Of a stretch of DNA of 55,867 nt, positions 14,350 to 22,787 are shown one piece after another. Source of the stretch: Akkermansiaceae bacterium UBA2381 (GTDB lineage Bacteria; Verrucomicrobiota; Verrucomicrobiia; Verrucomicrobiales; DEV007); assembly GCA_002344215.1 (NCBI GenBank), contig DDSV01000018.1:307700-363566 (forward strand), in the 5' to 3' direction. The notes below the pieces were generated by a model. The model was not told the DNA's origin and made no database searches. It was given only the letters and a program-made list of their open reading frames with translations. Position 1 is the first letter of the stretch. Each line of letters starts with the position of its first letter. The translations under genes and the position numbers were made by a program.

Positions 14350-17300
14350 ATGAGCCAGATCGAACTCAGTCTTCAATTTCTTTTCGACACCGGCGGGTGG
14401 AAGGAAATGAAGGAGGCCCGCGCCATCCACGCGGCGGGTCGGGTCTCGGAGGCAAGTTACCGCGACGGAGTGCTCGAAGGGCTCGTCCGCGAGGGGAGCA
14501 AATCGATGAGGGTGCGGATGGAGATTCGCTCGCGGACCGAGGTGGTGAACCATTGCCCCTGCTTCCGGACCAGGCGCGACGGGATCATTTGCGCGCATGC
14601 GCTCGCGACCGGACTGGAGGTCCTCGATCCTGCGGTGCGAAAGCCCGAAGCAGACGAGCGTGGAGGCGGGGCGAAGGTGCCCGCCGGAAAACCCAAAATC
14701 GAAATCAGTCCCGACTGGCCGACGCTCACGGAGGTGGCGGATGACAAGGCGACTCCCGCCCGGCTCTTTCTGGTAGTCGCTCCGAATCTCGCGACGGCGT
14801 GGGAAAAGGGTCGCATCACCGTGGGCGTGGAGGTCGATCTCGACGGGGAACGACGTCTCCTGAATTCCGTACCCGGAACGACGACCCTCTTCCTTGATAC
14901 GGGCGACGCTTTTCTTTACCGGGCCCTGCAGCAACTTTCGCCGAATGAAGTCCCCGGAGTGCTTCTCGCCGGCGTGGATGATTTTTCCCAATTGCTCGCC
15001 ATCATCCCGGGGCATCCGGGAGTGACGCTCGGCAAAGGAACGCCGCTTCAGATTTCGCCACGCCCGATTCGCCCCCCGCTGAAACGACTCAATGGCCTGC
15101 GTTTCCGGGTCGAGTGGGCCAAGGGGCTCGTTCCCCTGATCGCCCCTTCGGGTAGCTGGGTGTTTGATGGCAAAAACCGGCTTCAGCCGGTCGCCCATGG
15201 ACTCGAGATGAGCGCTCAGGCCTTGCTTGGATCGGGCATGACCCTCGATCCGGCGGATTTCCCCCTCGTTTTCCGACAGTGGCAGGATCACTTTGAAACG
15301 GCGGCGATTGAGGTGGTGCGGCTGACACCGGAGATCCGGCTGGAACTCGAGGGATCACTCAATCATCTCGATGCCGATCTGAGTTTTGTCTACGGGGGAG
15401 AGGTCATCGCCGCGAGCGAAGAGAGAGAGCCCGTGTGGGAAAAAGCGGGCGTTCTGCAACTCGCCGACACCGCGGCAGAGCGGGCCGCCCTCGGCGAAAT
15501 CGAAGCAGCCGGTTTTGTGCGGCGCGGTTCGGGTGGGCGTTTTGTGCTGAAGGACAAGGCGGCCATCCTTCAGTTTCTTGCTTACGGCTACCCTGCTTTT
15601 CAAAAGCGCTGGCAGACACAGACGGGAGAACGCTTTGATCATGCTCTCGGTCAGGTTGAACCCATCACCACGACGATGCATTTCCGGCCCGGCGGGGAGG
15701 ACTGGTTTGCCCTGGAGGTGGATTTCGGAACTCCGTCCGGCGAATCTGTTTCACGGCAGGAGATCCAGCGCCTCCTCCAAATGGGGCAGTCGAGCAAGAC
15801 CGTGGCTGGTGGGAAAATCGCCGTGCTCGACACCGGTCTCGCCGACAGCCTCGGTGAGATCATCAACGACTGTGATCCGCAGCAATTGCAGCCGGGCACC
15901 TATCGGGTCGATCAGGCGCAGGCCGCTTACCTGCGGGAAACCGTCGCTGAACTGGGCTTTAGAGCCGACGGAGCGTTGCCCTGGAAAGCGGAAGGAGAAG
16001 GAATCGAGTTTTACGCGCTGACCCCGGAGTTGAGCGCGACGCTGCGGCCCTACCAGCAAACCGGAGTGGAATGGATGCAGGGACTCGCCTCGCAGGGCAT
16101 GGGAGGAATTCTCGCCGACGACATGGGACTGGGCAAAACGTTGCAGACCCTGGCATTCATCCATTCGGTGGGCGGGTCAGCACTGGTTGTGTGTCCTTCC
16201 TCGCTCGTTCACAACTGGGTGGCCGAAGCGGAGAAATTTGTTCCTGATCTCAAGGCCGTTGCCATTGAGGGCCCGGATCGGGAGAAAACGCTCAAGGAAC
16301 ACGGGGACGCCGACATTCTTGTGACGAGCTACGCTCTCCTCCGCCGCGACGAGGAATGGTATCGGGATCGCGAGTTTGATGTCGTCATCCTCGATGAGGC
16401 ACAGAACATCAAGAACCCCGAGGCCCAGATCAGTCAGGCGGCGCACCGCCTCAAAGGCACCTATCGTTTTGCCCTGACCGGAACCCCCATTGAGAACTCG
16501 GCCCAGGATCTCTGGTCGATCGCCCGCTTCGCCCTGCCGGGATATCTCGGGAGCAAACAGAGTTTCACGGAACGCTTTGTGAAGCCGCTCGGGACGTCGG
16601 AGCCGGCCGGATCGATTCGTGAACGACTTGCCCGGCGGCTGCGTCCGGTCATCCTGCGCCGGCTGAAGAGTGAGGTGGCGCGCGATCTGCCGGAGAAAAT
16701 CGAGCAGGTCGTCTTTTGTGATCTGAAGCCGAAGCAGCGTGAGGTTTACGCCAAGCTCCTCCAGGAGAGCAAGACCTCGCTGATCGAAGCGCAGGGCGGT
16801 CGCAAGCGCATGCTCGCGCTTACCGCGCTGCTGCGACTCAGGCAGACCTGTTGTGATCTGCGGCTCCTCGGCCTGAGGGAGATAGAGGAGGAGGACGCCT
16901 CGGTAAAAGCAGAGGTCCTCGCCGAGTTGCTAGACGAGGCACTCGAGGGAGGGCACCGTGTTCTCGTCTTCAGCCAGTTCGTCGAAATGCTGCAACTCAT
17001 CGTGCCTCAACTCGCGGCGAAAAAAATCGACTTCTGTTATCTCGACGGACAGACAAAAAATCGCGCCGAAGTCGTGAAACGTTTCCAGACAAAAGAAGTC
17101 CCCGTTTTCCTCATCAGCCTCAAGGCGGGTGGCGTCGGCCTGAATCTGACCGGGGCCGATACCGTCATTCACGTCGATCCCTGGTGGAACCCCGCCGTGG
17201 AAGCCCAGGCGACCGACCGCGCCCACCGCATCGGACAGGACCGGGTCGTGACGAGCTATAAACTGATCACGCGGAACACGGTGGAGGAAAAAATTCTTTC

Positions 17301-17397
17301 ATTGCAGAACCGCAAGCGGGCCCTGACCGAGTCGCTTCTCGCCGAGGCGGGCGATGCCCATCTGAGCGAAGGGGAATTGATGAGCTTGTTTGAGTAG
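14350..17397 (+). CDS. SNF2-family helicase with N-terminal SWIM zinc finger
   Basis: This large Swi2/Snf2 ATPase (1015 residues) would move along double-stranded DNA and may remodel DNA-protein complexes or help repair/transcription recycling, as RapA-like proteins do. Near the N terminus CPCFRTRRDGIICAHAL is a SWIM zinc finger (CxC...CxH). A long region of about 450 residues without recognised motifs follows. The helicase core begins at LRPYQQTGVEWMQ; Walker A is DDMGLGKT from residue 590, Walker B is LDEAQ at 681-685, and then LTGTPIEN, the C-terminal domain FSQFVEMLQ, KAGGVGLNLTGADTVIH and ATDRAHRIGQ (motif VI). All catalytic motifs are intact. Single gene, convergent with nothing: a 10-base inverted repeat follows the stop. 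Confidence 0.93.
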   Translation: MSQIELSLQFLFDTGGWKEMKEARAIHAAGRVSEASYRDGVLEGLVREGSKSMRVRMEIRSRTEVVNHCPCFRTRRDGIICAHALATGLEVLDPAVRKPEADERGGGAKVPAGKPKIEISPDWPTLTEVADDKATPARLFLVVAPNLATAWEKGRITVGVEVDLDGERRLLNSVPGTTTLFLDTGDAFLYRALQQLSPNEVPGVLLAGVDDFSQLLAIIPGHPGVTLGKGTPLQISPRPIRPPLKRLNGLRFRVEWAKGLVPLIAPSGSWVFDGKNRLQPVAHGLEMSAQALLGSGMTLDPADFPLVFRQWQDHFETAAIEVVRLTPEIRLELEGSLNHLDADLSFVYGGEVIAASEEREPVWEKAGVLQLADTAAERAALGEIEAAGFVRRGSGGRFVLKDKAAILQFLAYGYPAFQKRWQTQTGERFDHALGQVEPITTTMHFRPGGEDWFALEVDFGTPSGESVSRQEIQRLLQMGQSSKTVAGGKIAVLDTGLADSLGEIINDCDPQQLQPGTYRVDQAQAAYLRETVAELGFRADGALPWKAEGEGIEFYALTPELSATLRPYQQTGVEWMQGLASQGMGGILADDMGLGKTLQTLAFIHSVGGSALVVCPSSLVHNWVAEAEKFVPDLKAVAIEGPDREKTLKEHGDADILVTSYALLRRDEEWYRDREFDVVILDEAQNIKNPEAQISQAAHRLKGTYRFALTGTPIENSAQDLWSIARFALPGYLGSKQSFTERFVKPLGTSEPAGSIRERLARRLRPVILRRLKSEVARDLPEKIEQVVFCDLKPKQREVYAKLLQESKTSLIEAQGGRKRMLALTALLRLRQTCCDLRLLGLREIEEEDASVKAEVLAELLDEALEGGHRVLVFSQFVEMLQLIVPQLAAKKIDFCYLDGQTKNRAEVVKRFQTKEVPVFLISLKAGGVGLNLTGADTVIHVDPWWNPAVEAQATDRAHRIGQDRVVTSYKLITRNTVEEKILSLQNRKRALTESLLAEAGDAHLSEGELMSLFE

Positions 17398-17428
17398 GAG
17401 GCAGGAGGGTGATTACGGGTAGGTGTTT

Positions 17429-17465
17429 GCAGGATCAATATCCGCACAGTAGCGTTTGATCCTGC
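17429..17465. repeat. 10-base inverted repeat between SNF2 and cupin genes
   Basis: GCAGGATCAA (17429-17438) and TTGATCCTGC (17456-17465) are perfect inverted repeats 17 bases apart. It could be a terminator of the SNF2 gene without a U-run, or an operator in front of the cupin gene 22 bases further on. Inverted repeats of this size also arise by chance a few times in a window this long. Confidence 0.45.
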
Positions 17466-17487
17466 CAATCAAATTCTCCACCCTCTC

Positions 17488-17949
17488 ATGACCCCCATCA
17501 AAGGTTACCATCTCATCACGCCGGACGATCTGCACTGGCGTCCGTCGAATTTGATGCGCATCCCGAACGCGGATTTTCTGGAGCGCACGGGAAGCGAGAA
17601 TCTAAGTGCACGACTGTGGCGAATGCCCCCCAAGAGTGCCAACACCCTCCACAAACACATTCGACAGGAGGAGTTCTATTTCGTCCTGGAAGGAACGGGC
17701 CGCCTCCGGGTTGGCGAAGAGACGCTGACGGTGGAAAAGCATGGCGGCGTTCTGGTCGGGCCGGAGCAGTTGCGCCAGGTCTTCAACGACACGGACGAGG
17801 AGGTGCTCTGGCTCATCGTCGGGGCACCGGAGGAACTGGAGTTTTTACAAGGCTCGAAGTCACCGATGGACCTCTCCCTCATCTACCCGCAGGACCCGAC
17901 ACAACTCCCGCCCGAGCTTGAGGGCGTGGAGTGGCCGCCGAAAGACTGA
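17488..17949 (+). CDS. cupin-domain protein
   Basis: This protein of 153 residues has a single double-stranded beta-helix (cupin_2). The first cupin motif is NTLHKHIRQEEFYFVLEG, giving the metal-type pattern HxH...E (H57, H59 and E63-E64 region), followed by TGRLRVGEETLTVEKHGGVLV. The second cupin motif, PEQLRQVFNDTDEEVLWLIVG, has Gln in place of the usual His, so metal binding may be by three ligands or absent. The reaction is unknown. The C-terminal tail (DLSLIYPQDPTQLPPELEGVEWPPKD) is extra to the fold. It converges on hflC with 20 bases between. Confidence 0.82.
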   Translation: MTPIKGYHLITPDDLHWRPSNLMRIPNADFLERTGSENLSARLWRMPPKSANTLHKHIRQEEFYFVLEGTGRLRVGEETLTVEKHGGVLVGPEQLRQVFNDTDEEVLWLIVGAPEELEFLQGSKSPMDLSLIYPQDPTQLPPELEGVEWPPKD

Positions 17950-17969
17950 GAGACAGGGATCCCCGGTTC

Positions 17970-19079
17970 CTACTGAGCCGGTCCCGCCGGGGCGGGAGCA
18001 GGCAGTGGTGCCGGAGCCGGGACAGCCGGGACGGGTTTGGGTGCAGCCTTCGCGGCGGGTGCCTTGATCGATTCAGGCAGCGCTTCTTCCGCGACCTCCG
18101 CCGAGCTGCTCGGTCCGACGGGTTTCACCGCTTTCAGATATTTAAACAGATCGCTGTCGGTCGAGAGCACCACGGTGCCGCCGCCGAGGGTTGACTGGTA
18201 GAGTTCCATCGTCCTGACAAACTCATAAAACTCCGCCGCTTCGGGGGAAATATTGAAGGCCTTGGCGTAGATCTCGGTGGCTTTTGCATCCGCTTCACCC
18301 TTGGTGGTTTCGACGATCTTATAGGCTTCGGACTCGATTTCCCGGAGCTCCTTCTCCATGTCGCCAAGAATTTTCGCCGCTTCCCCGTCCCCTTCGGAGC
18401 GGAATTTCTCGGCGATCTGCTGGCGCTCGGAGACCATGCGCTCGTAGATGCGCACCTGTACGCCCTCGTTGTAGTTGATGCGCTTGAAGCGGATGTCGAG
18501 CAGCTCGATGCCGAACTCGGCCAGCTTCACCTTGGCGGTATCATAGATCTCTTTCTCAAGGAGGGCGCGACCCCGACGGATCGGGATGAGCTTTCCGACG
18601 GTTCCGCTCTTGTCTGCCTCGGCGAGGTCTTTGTCGACTTGAACGGTGCGTTCCTTGGTCGTGCGAATTATCTCGATTAGTTCGTGTTTCGCGACCGTGT
18701 TCCGCGTTTCCGACCCGAGAATGTCATCGAGGCGCGACTGTGCGCTTCGTTCGTCGCGGAGTTTTTCGAAGAAACGCACGGGATCGACGATGGTCCAGCG
18801 GGCATAGGTGTCGACGATGATGTAGGTTTTATCCTTCGTCGGCATCTCCGTGGTCCGGCCGTCCCACTCGAGGATGCGGCGGTCAAACGAGTTGGTTTTC
18901 TGGAGAAAGGGGACCTTGAACTTGAGCCCGGGTTTGACGACGGGTTCGTCGACGAGTTTGCCAAACTGGGTCACAATCACCTGTTCAGTTTCGTTGACCG
19001 TGTAAATCGCACCGGAGGCGATAAGGAGGACAATAAAGAGGGTGATGACGACGAGGCAGCCGAATCCTGATTTTTTCAT
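17970..19079 (-). CDS. hflC: HflC-type SPFH membrane protein
   Basis: HflC together with HflK forms a large periplasmic-facing cage in the cytoplasmic membrane that surrounds FtsH protease and modulates its turnover of membrane proteins. The N-terminal membrane anchor is FGCLVVITLFIVLLIASGAIY, followed by the SPFH/band-7 domain (NETEQVIVTQFGKLV, VKPGLKFKVPFLQKTNSF, WTIVDPVRFFEKL). A long Glu/Ala-rich coiled coil with the DGEAAKILGDMEKELREIES region comes next. The C terminus is an unusual Ala/Pro-rich tail (about 35 residues). I start at the ATG at 19079, which directly opens the membrane helix; the open frame extends to 19217 but adds residues that overlap hflK coding sequence. hflK is 34 bases upstream. 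Confidence 0.9.
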   Translation of the reverse strand: MKKSGFGCLVVITLFIVLLIASGAIYTVNETEQVIVTQFGKLVDEPVVKPGLKFKVPFLQKTNSFDRRILEWDGRTTEMPTKDKTYIIVDTYARWTIVDPVRFFEKLRDERSAQSRLDDILGSETRNTVAKHELIEIIRTTKERTVQVDKDLAEADKSGTVGKLIPIRRGRALLEKEIYDTAKVKLAEFGIELLDIRFKRINYNEGVQVRIYERMVSERQQIAEKFRSEGDGEAAKILGDMEKELREIESEAYKIVETTKGEADAKATEIYAKAFNISPEAAEFYEFVRTMELYQSTLGGGTVVLSTDSDLFKYLKAVKPVGPSSSAEVAEEALPESIKAPAAKAAPKPVPAVPAPAPLPAPAPAGPAQ

Positions 19080-19113
19080 GGGAAAGTAGGTAAGTGTTGG
19101 ATGGGCCTGGCGA

Positions 19114-20121
19114 TTAGCGGGTGGCGGGAGCGGGAGGTCCAGTCGGAGTTCCCTGGGTGAGCGGAAGGAAGGGAAGAACCTGAGTGGCGCCCTCGTCGAG
19201 GATGACCATGCTACCAAGGCGAGGCATCAACTCCTCCATCGTTTCGAGGTAGATGCGTCGACGGGTCACGTCGGAGGCTTTCTGGTACTCGGTGAAGAGA
19301 GCGGTGAAACGGGCGGCATCACCCTCGGCTTCGTTGATTCGCTGAGTCGCATAGCCCTCGGCTTCGCTGATCATTTTCTCGGCTTCGCCGCTGGCTTTGG
19401 GGACCGAGCGGTTGTACTCGCCGTTGGCAATGTTGATCGACTTCTCCTTCTCCTGCTGGGCATTGTTCACTTCGTTAAACGAATCCTGAACCGGCACCGG
19501 CGGATCAACATCCTTGAGCTGTACCTGATCAATCGTAATCCCGAGGTTGTACAAGACGACGAGTTCTTTCAGCTTGGCGTTGCACTCGGTCTCGATCTCC
19601 TGGCGTCCGATCGTGATCACTTCATCGACAGTCCGGTCTCCCACGACCTGGCGCATCACCGATTCACTGGCATGACGCAGGGTGGCGTCGGCATCGCGCA
19701 CTTTGAAAAGAAACTTCTCCGGTTCGGTGACCCGGTACTGGATGACCCAGTCGACGAGGACGGAGTTCAGATCGCCGGTGACCATATTTCGCTCAAGATC
19801 ATTTTCCTGCTGGCTGGTCCATTGCCCCGGATTGGTCGCGCCGGGCGTGGAGAAGCCGAACTCCTGCTTCAACTGACGTGCCACGGGTACGGTGGTGACT
19901 TGATCAATCCCGAAAGGAAGTTTGAAATGCAGTCCCGGAGGAACGGTTTCGATGTGTTTTCCAAAGCGAAGGACGACCCCTGCCTCTTCGACCTCGACGG
20001 TGTAAAAGGCTCCTCCGCCTCCAATGAGGGCGAGGGCGGCAATAATGACCGCGCCGACGGCCTTGCCGGAAAATGATGGAGTCTTCACTTCGATGATATC
20101 TTTGCCGACCTGAATGCGCAT
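19114..20121 (-). CDS. hflK: HflK-type SPFH membrane protein
   Basis: This is the partner of HflC. Its N terminus is short (MRIQVGKDIIEVKTPSF), without the Gly/Pro-rich cytoplasmic extension seen in E. coli HflK. One membrane helix (AVGAVIIAALALIGGGGAFY) follows, then the SPFH domain: EVEEAGVVLRFGK, VPPGLHFKLPFGIDQ, and VDWVIQYRVTEPEKFLFKVRD. GDRTVDEVITIGRQEIETE and VPVQDSFNEVNNAQQEKE are the well-conserved HflK segments before the coiled coil. The C terminus ends in a short Pro/Ala-rich tail. The order hflK-hflC on the minus strand, with 34 bases between, is the standard operon. ftsH is not in the window. Confidence 0.92.
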   Translation of the reverse strand: MRIQVGKDIIEVKTPSFSGKAVGAVIIAALALIGGGGAFYTVEVEEAGVVLRFGKHIETVPPGLHFKLPFGIDQVTTVPVARQLKQEFGFSTPGATNPGQWTSQQENDLERNMVTGDLNSVLVDWVIQYRVTEPEKFLFKVRDADATLRHASESVMRQVVGDRTVDEVITIGRQEIETECNAKLKELVVLYNLGITIDQVQLKDVDPPVPVQDSFNEVNNAQQEKEKSINIANGEYNRSVPKASGEAEKMISEAEGYATQRINEAEGDAARFTALFTEYQKASDVTRRRIYLETMEELMPRLGSMVILDEGATQVLPFLPLTQGTPTGPPAPATR

Positions 20122-20299
20122 TCCGGATACTAAAGGCTTTACCGAAAGGTTCCAGTTACAAATCCCGGTGCACTTTGGAATCGAATCATGTGTCGATATC
20201 TTTTCAGGCGTGAATCTTGCTCACCGAAGAGGGTGGGGGCACTCTTTGCGGTGGCGTTGAAACGCCGTGCCGCTTCGGAGGGCAAATCAATTCGCGCCA

Positions 20300-21031
20300 A
20301 TGACCGTGTCGCAACTATCACCAGCCGGACGAAAGACGGTCTTCCGTTTTTCGCGAGCCGGAGCCTTCTCGCTGATCGAGATGTTGGTGGTGATGAGCAT
20401 CGTCGGCGTGCTCCTGGCCCTCGCTGCACCGGGCTTCGTCTCACTCGGGCCGAATCGGAAAATGGCGATTCACGAGGTCTCCGGATTTCTTGAAAATGCA
20501 CGGGCCCGTTCCGTGGCCGCCCGGACGGAGATGATCGTGGCCTTCGCCGATGGAAATTTCCCGGATGAGGAGGGTGCCTACCGTTCCTATGCACTCTTCA
20601 CCCTCGATGGCAGTGCGGCGGGAGGTGGCGGCCCCCGACCGCTCCGCCAACTCAGCCCTTGGCGAACTCTTCCCGAGGGGCTCGTTTTTGCCCGAAGCGA
20701 ACACTTCGACGTCGATGACGGCATTGCCTTCAGGACAATTCTGGACGCGCCCGTTCGTCGCTTCTTTCCAGTTCCTGCTGCGACAGGGACTTCAGGGGAA
20801 ATGAATCTCCCCTATCTTCTCTTTGGTCCCGAGGGAGGGGTGCTGGTGCCTTCGTTCCCTGATGCCGATGCCTTGCATGTGGGCATTGCCGAGGGGCACT
20901 ACGATCGCGAAACCGGGCGCGTTGCCCTCACTTCCACCCGCCCCGGCCGGGGCGGCACCGGTCAGTTTGCCAACGGAGAATGTCTCCAGGTCGGTTATTA
21001 CACGGGGCGTTCGCGAATTCTAAGTGATTGA
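20300..21031 (+). CDS. Verru_Chthon cassette protein D (GspH-like prepilin)
   Basis: This is the first gene of a five-gene cassette. After a short basic leader (about 20 residues from the ATG at 20300) comes a type IV prepilin N terminus, RAGAFSLIEMLVVMSIVG, with a hydrophobic helix. Cleavage after A would place Phe at +1 and Glu at +5, the canonical position; cleavage after G would shift Glu to +6. The mature part continues with APGFVSLGPNRKMAIHEV and a soluble strand-rich domain with ARARSVAARTEMIVAF, as in GspH/FimT minor pseudopilins. The family matches what TIGRFAMs calls Verru_Chthon cassette protein D. The stop at 21029-21031 is two bases before the next ATG. A GTG at 20267 is an alternative start. 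The function of the cassette is unknown. Confidence 0.82.
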   Translation: MTVSQLSPAGRKTVFRFSRAGAFSLIEMLVVMSIVGVLLALAAPGFVSLGPNRKMAIHEVSGFLENARARSVAARTEMIVAFADGNFPDEEGAYRSYALFTLDGSAAGGGGPRPLRQLSPWRTLPEGLVFARSEHFDVDDGIAFRTILDAPVRRFFPVPAATGTSGEMNLPYLLFGPEGGVLVPSFPDADALHVGIAEGHYDRETGRVALTSTRPGRGGTGQFANGECLQVGYYTGRSRILSD

Positions 21032-21033
21032 CG

Positions 21034-21555
21034 ATGAAAACGCGATCTCACCCTCGATTGATTGCCCGGGCGGGTGCCTTTTCCCTTCCCGAGGTGACTA
21101 TTTCGATGGGAATCGTCGCCGTCCTCATGCTGCCCGCGCTCGCCATGCTCGCCGGTGGCGGCTCGATGCAGTCGCTCGCTCAGGATAGGGAGTCGGCCGG
21201 TCGTCTTGCCCGCGAGATCACGACGACGATCAGGTCGACCGGGAGCGGCGAGAGTTTCGAGGTTCCTTTTTTCAATGCCGAGCCTTTGAACCTAGGTCTT
21301 CCCAAAGCAGGCACTCCGACTGCGGTCTTTGCGGCCCTGGATCGGGAGGGATGCTTTCTCCGCGAGATTTCCGAAGCGGAATTCATCGCCGGCACCGGCC
21401 CGGCAGGTGACCCGCTCCATGTCGTTCGACTCAGACTTTCGCGATCCGCTCACCCGTCACTTCTGGAACTCGATCTCTCGGTGCAACGCCCGGCAGTGGC
21501 AGCGGAAGCTTCCCGATCTAAGGAAACCTTTCAAACGAGGCTGGGTATCCCATGA
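21034..21555 (+). CDS. Verru_Chthon cassette protein B (GspI/PilV-like prepilin)
   Basis: This second cassette gene encodes a short prepilin-like protein of about 173 residues. The leader MKTRSHPRLIARAG is followed by AFSLPEVTISMGIVAVLML: as in protein D, cleavage after A would put Phe at +1 and Glu at +5. The mature region is small and includes SLAQDRESAGRLAREITT and LHVVRLRLSRSAHPSLLELDL, typical of GspI/PilV-type minor pilins with short soluble domains. The ATG at 21034 follows the D stop immediately; a TTG at 21028 would overlap it. The stop overlaps the next ATG by four bases (ATGA). The TIGRFAM-style name is recalled from the position and pattern. Confidence 0.8.
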   Translation: MKTRSHPRLIARAGAFSLPEVTISMGIVAVLMLPALAMLAGGGSMQSLAQDRESAGRLAREITTTIRSTGSGESFEVPFFNAEPLNLGLPKAGTPTAVFAALDREGCFLREISEAEFIAGTGPAGDPLHVVRLRLSRSAHPSLLELDLSVQRPAVAAEASRSKETFQTRLGIP

Positions 21556-22787
21556 ATCGTGCGAGTTCTCCATCGTTGCGACTTTTCGCCACCCGGGTCG
21601 AGGGGACGACCCTGGTCGAGCTGCTCGCATCAATGGCCATCCTCTCGGTTCTCCTCGTGGTGCTCGGATCGACCCTGGAGGTCGCGCTCGGTCGTTTCCG
21701 CAGCGGAGTGGAGAGAACCGAAAACCACGGAGGAGCGCAGCTTGCAGCCAACTGGATCGAGCGGGATTTATCCTCGCACGCCACCTCCCGTCCGGCCAAT
21801 CTGCCCCGTCTTCCGGTCGGGGTCACTTCCGCCCAGCGGGAGTTCTTCGAGCGAACGCTTCTCCTTCCCTTTGAGCTCAACCGGGTGCGCGGAACCGGCA
21901 TGCCCGAGGCACGGAGTTTTCAGAATGCGGCGCCTGAATTTGCCTCCCTTGCGTTCGTGAACAGGCAGACTGCGGACGGGGCGCTACCCGGGGAGGGTGG
22001 TCTCTCGATTGTCGGCTACTATGTCGCCTACGCCCGGAACTCGCCCCTGAGTGGCGATGATAACGCCGGGATGAAATTGTTCCGGCATTTCCGGCGCGGC
22101 GGACCACATTTCGGAGACGGATACGCCGGGGGACTGCTTCGCTATTGCTCCCTCGAAATCAATGATGCCTGGGATGAAGCGAGTTCCGGCGAAGCACGCC
22201 CTTTTGGAACCGTTAACCCGGCTGCGGTAAGGGGAGGGCGCTTTGAGAATGCGGATCTTCCTTTTCTTCTTTCACGAAGATTCTCCAGTATCGAGTCGAC
22301 CACGCCCGTTGCCGCGACGCAACCCTGGCCCGCCTACCCTCTCGTTGAAAGGCTGAGCTCACCGCCGCCGAGTCTGCAACCGGATCGTGGCACGGAGGAA
22401 GCCTGGGACAATCCTTCAAGCGCGGTGCACGACTCCGTGTTTCCCGACGAACTGATCTGCGATCATGTGGTGCGGTTCGAGTTGACTCCCTTCCGTCGCG
22501 TTGAGAGAGCAGGCAGCAACCCGGAACTCATGAACGCCGAGGCCTTGAATCGTCACCTCGGACTGGCCGGAGGGAAGGAGTGGCCCGTCCTCGCGGCTCC
22601 CGACCTCATCGAGCTTGTCATCACGACCGTCACTGAAAAGGCCGCCCTCACCCTGAGGCGTTACGAAGACTGGCTCATCGATTGGGAGAATGAGGATCCA
22701 GGGTCCTGGTCACCTCAGCGCCAACTGATCGAACGGGAGATGCAAACCTTCCGCTTTCGCCTTCAACTGCCACCCCGTTCTCGATGA
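21552..22787 (+). CDS. Verru_Chthon cassette protein C (GspJ-like prepilin)
   Basis: This third cassette gene encodes 411 residues. The prepilin N terminus reads RVEGTTLVELLASMAILSV. Here Gly is at -1 and Glu at +5, the textbook type IV prepilin arrangement. It continues with VLGSTLEVALGRFRSGVERTE, close to the GspJ/PulJ pattern in which a stalk helix leads to a variable domain. The soluble part is much larger than GspJ (about 200 residues), with a long region of low familiarity, and ends in RFRLQLPPRSR. It overlaps the B stop and the A start by four bases each (ATGA), so B, C and A are translationally coupled. Confidence 0.82.
   Translation: MNRASSPSLRLFATRVEGTTLVELLASMAILSVLLVVLGSTLEVALGRFRSGVERTENHGGAQLAANWIERDLSSHATSRPANLPRLPVGVTSAQREFFERTLLLPFELNRVRGTGMPEARSFQNAAPEFASLAFVNRQTADGALPGEGGLSIVGYYVAYARNSPLSGDDNAGMKLFRHFRRGGPHFGDGYAGGLLRYCSLEINDAWDEASSGEARPFGTVNPAAVRGGRFENADLPFLLSRRFSSIESTTPVAATQPWPAYPLVERLSSPPPSLQPDRGTEEAWDNPSSAVHDSVFPDELICDHVVRFELTPFRRVERAGSNPELMNAEALNRHLGLAGGKEWPVLAAPDLIELVITTVTEKAALTLRRYEDWLIDWENEDPGSWSPQRQLIEREMQTFRFRLQLPPRSR

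Noticed and set aside
14350..17397. SNF2/SWIM helicase as part of a defence system
   Set aside because: Although SNF2 proteins occur in defence islands, no nuclease, methylase or known defence partner is nearby and neighbours are housekeeping genes.
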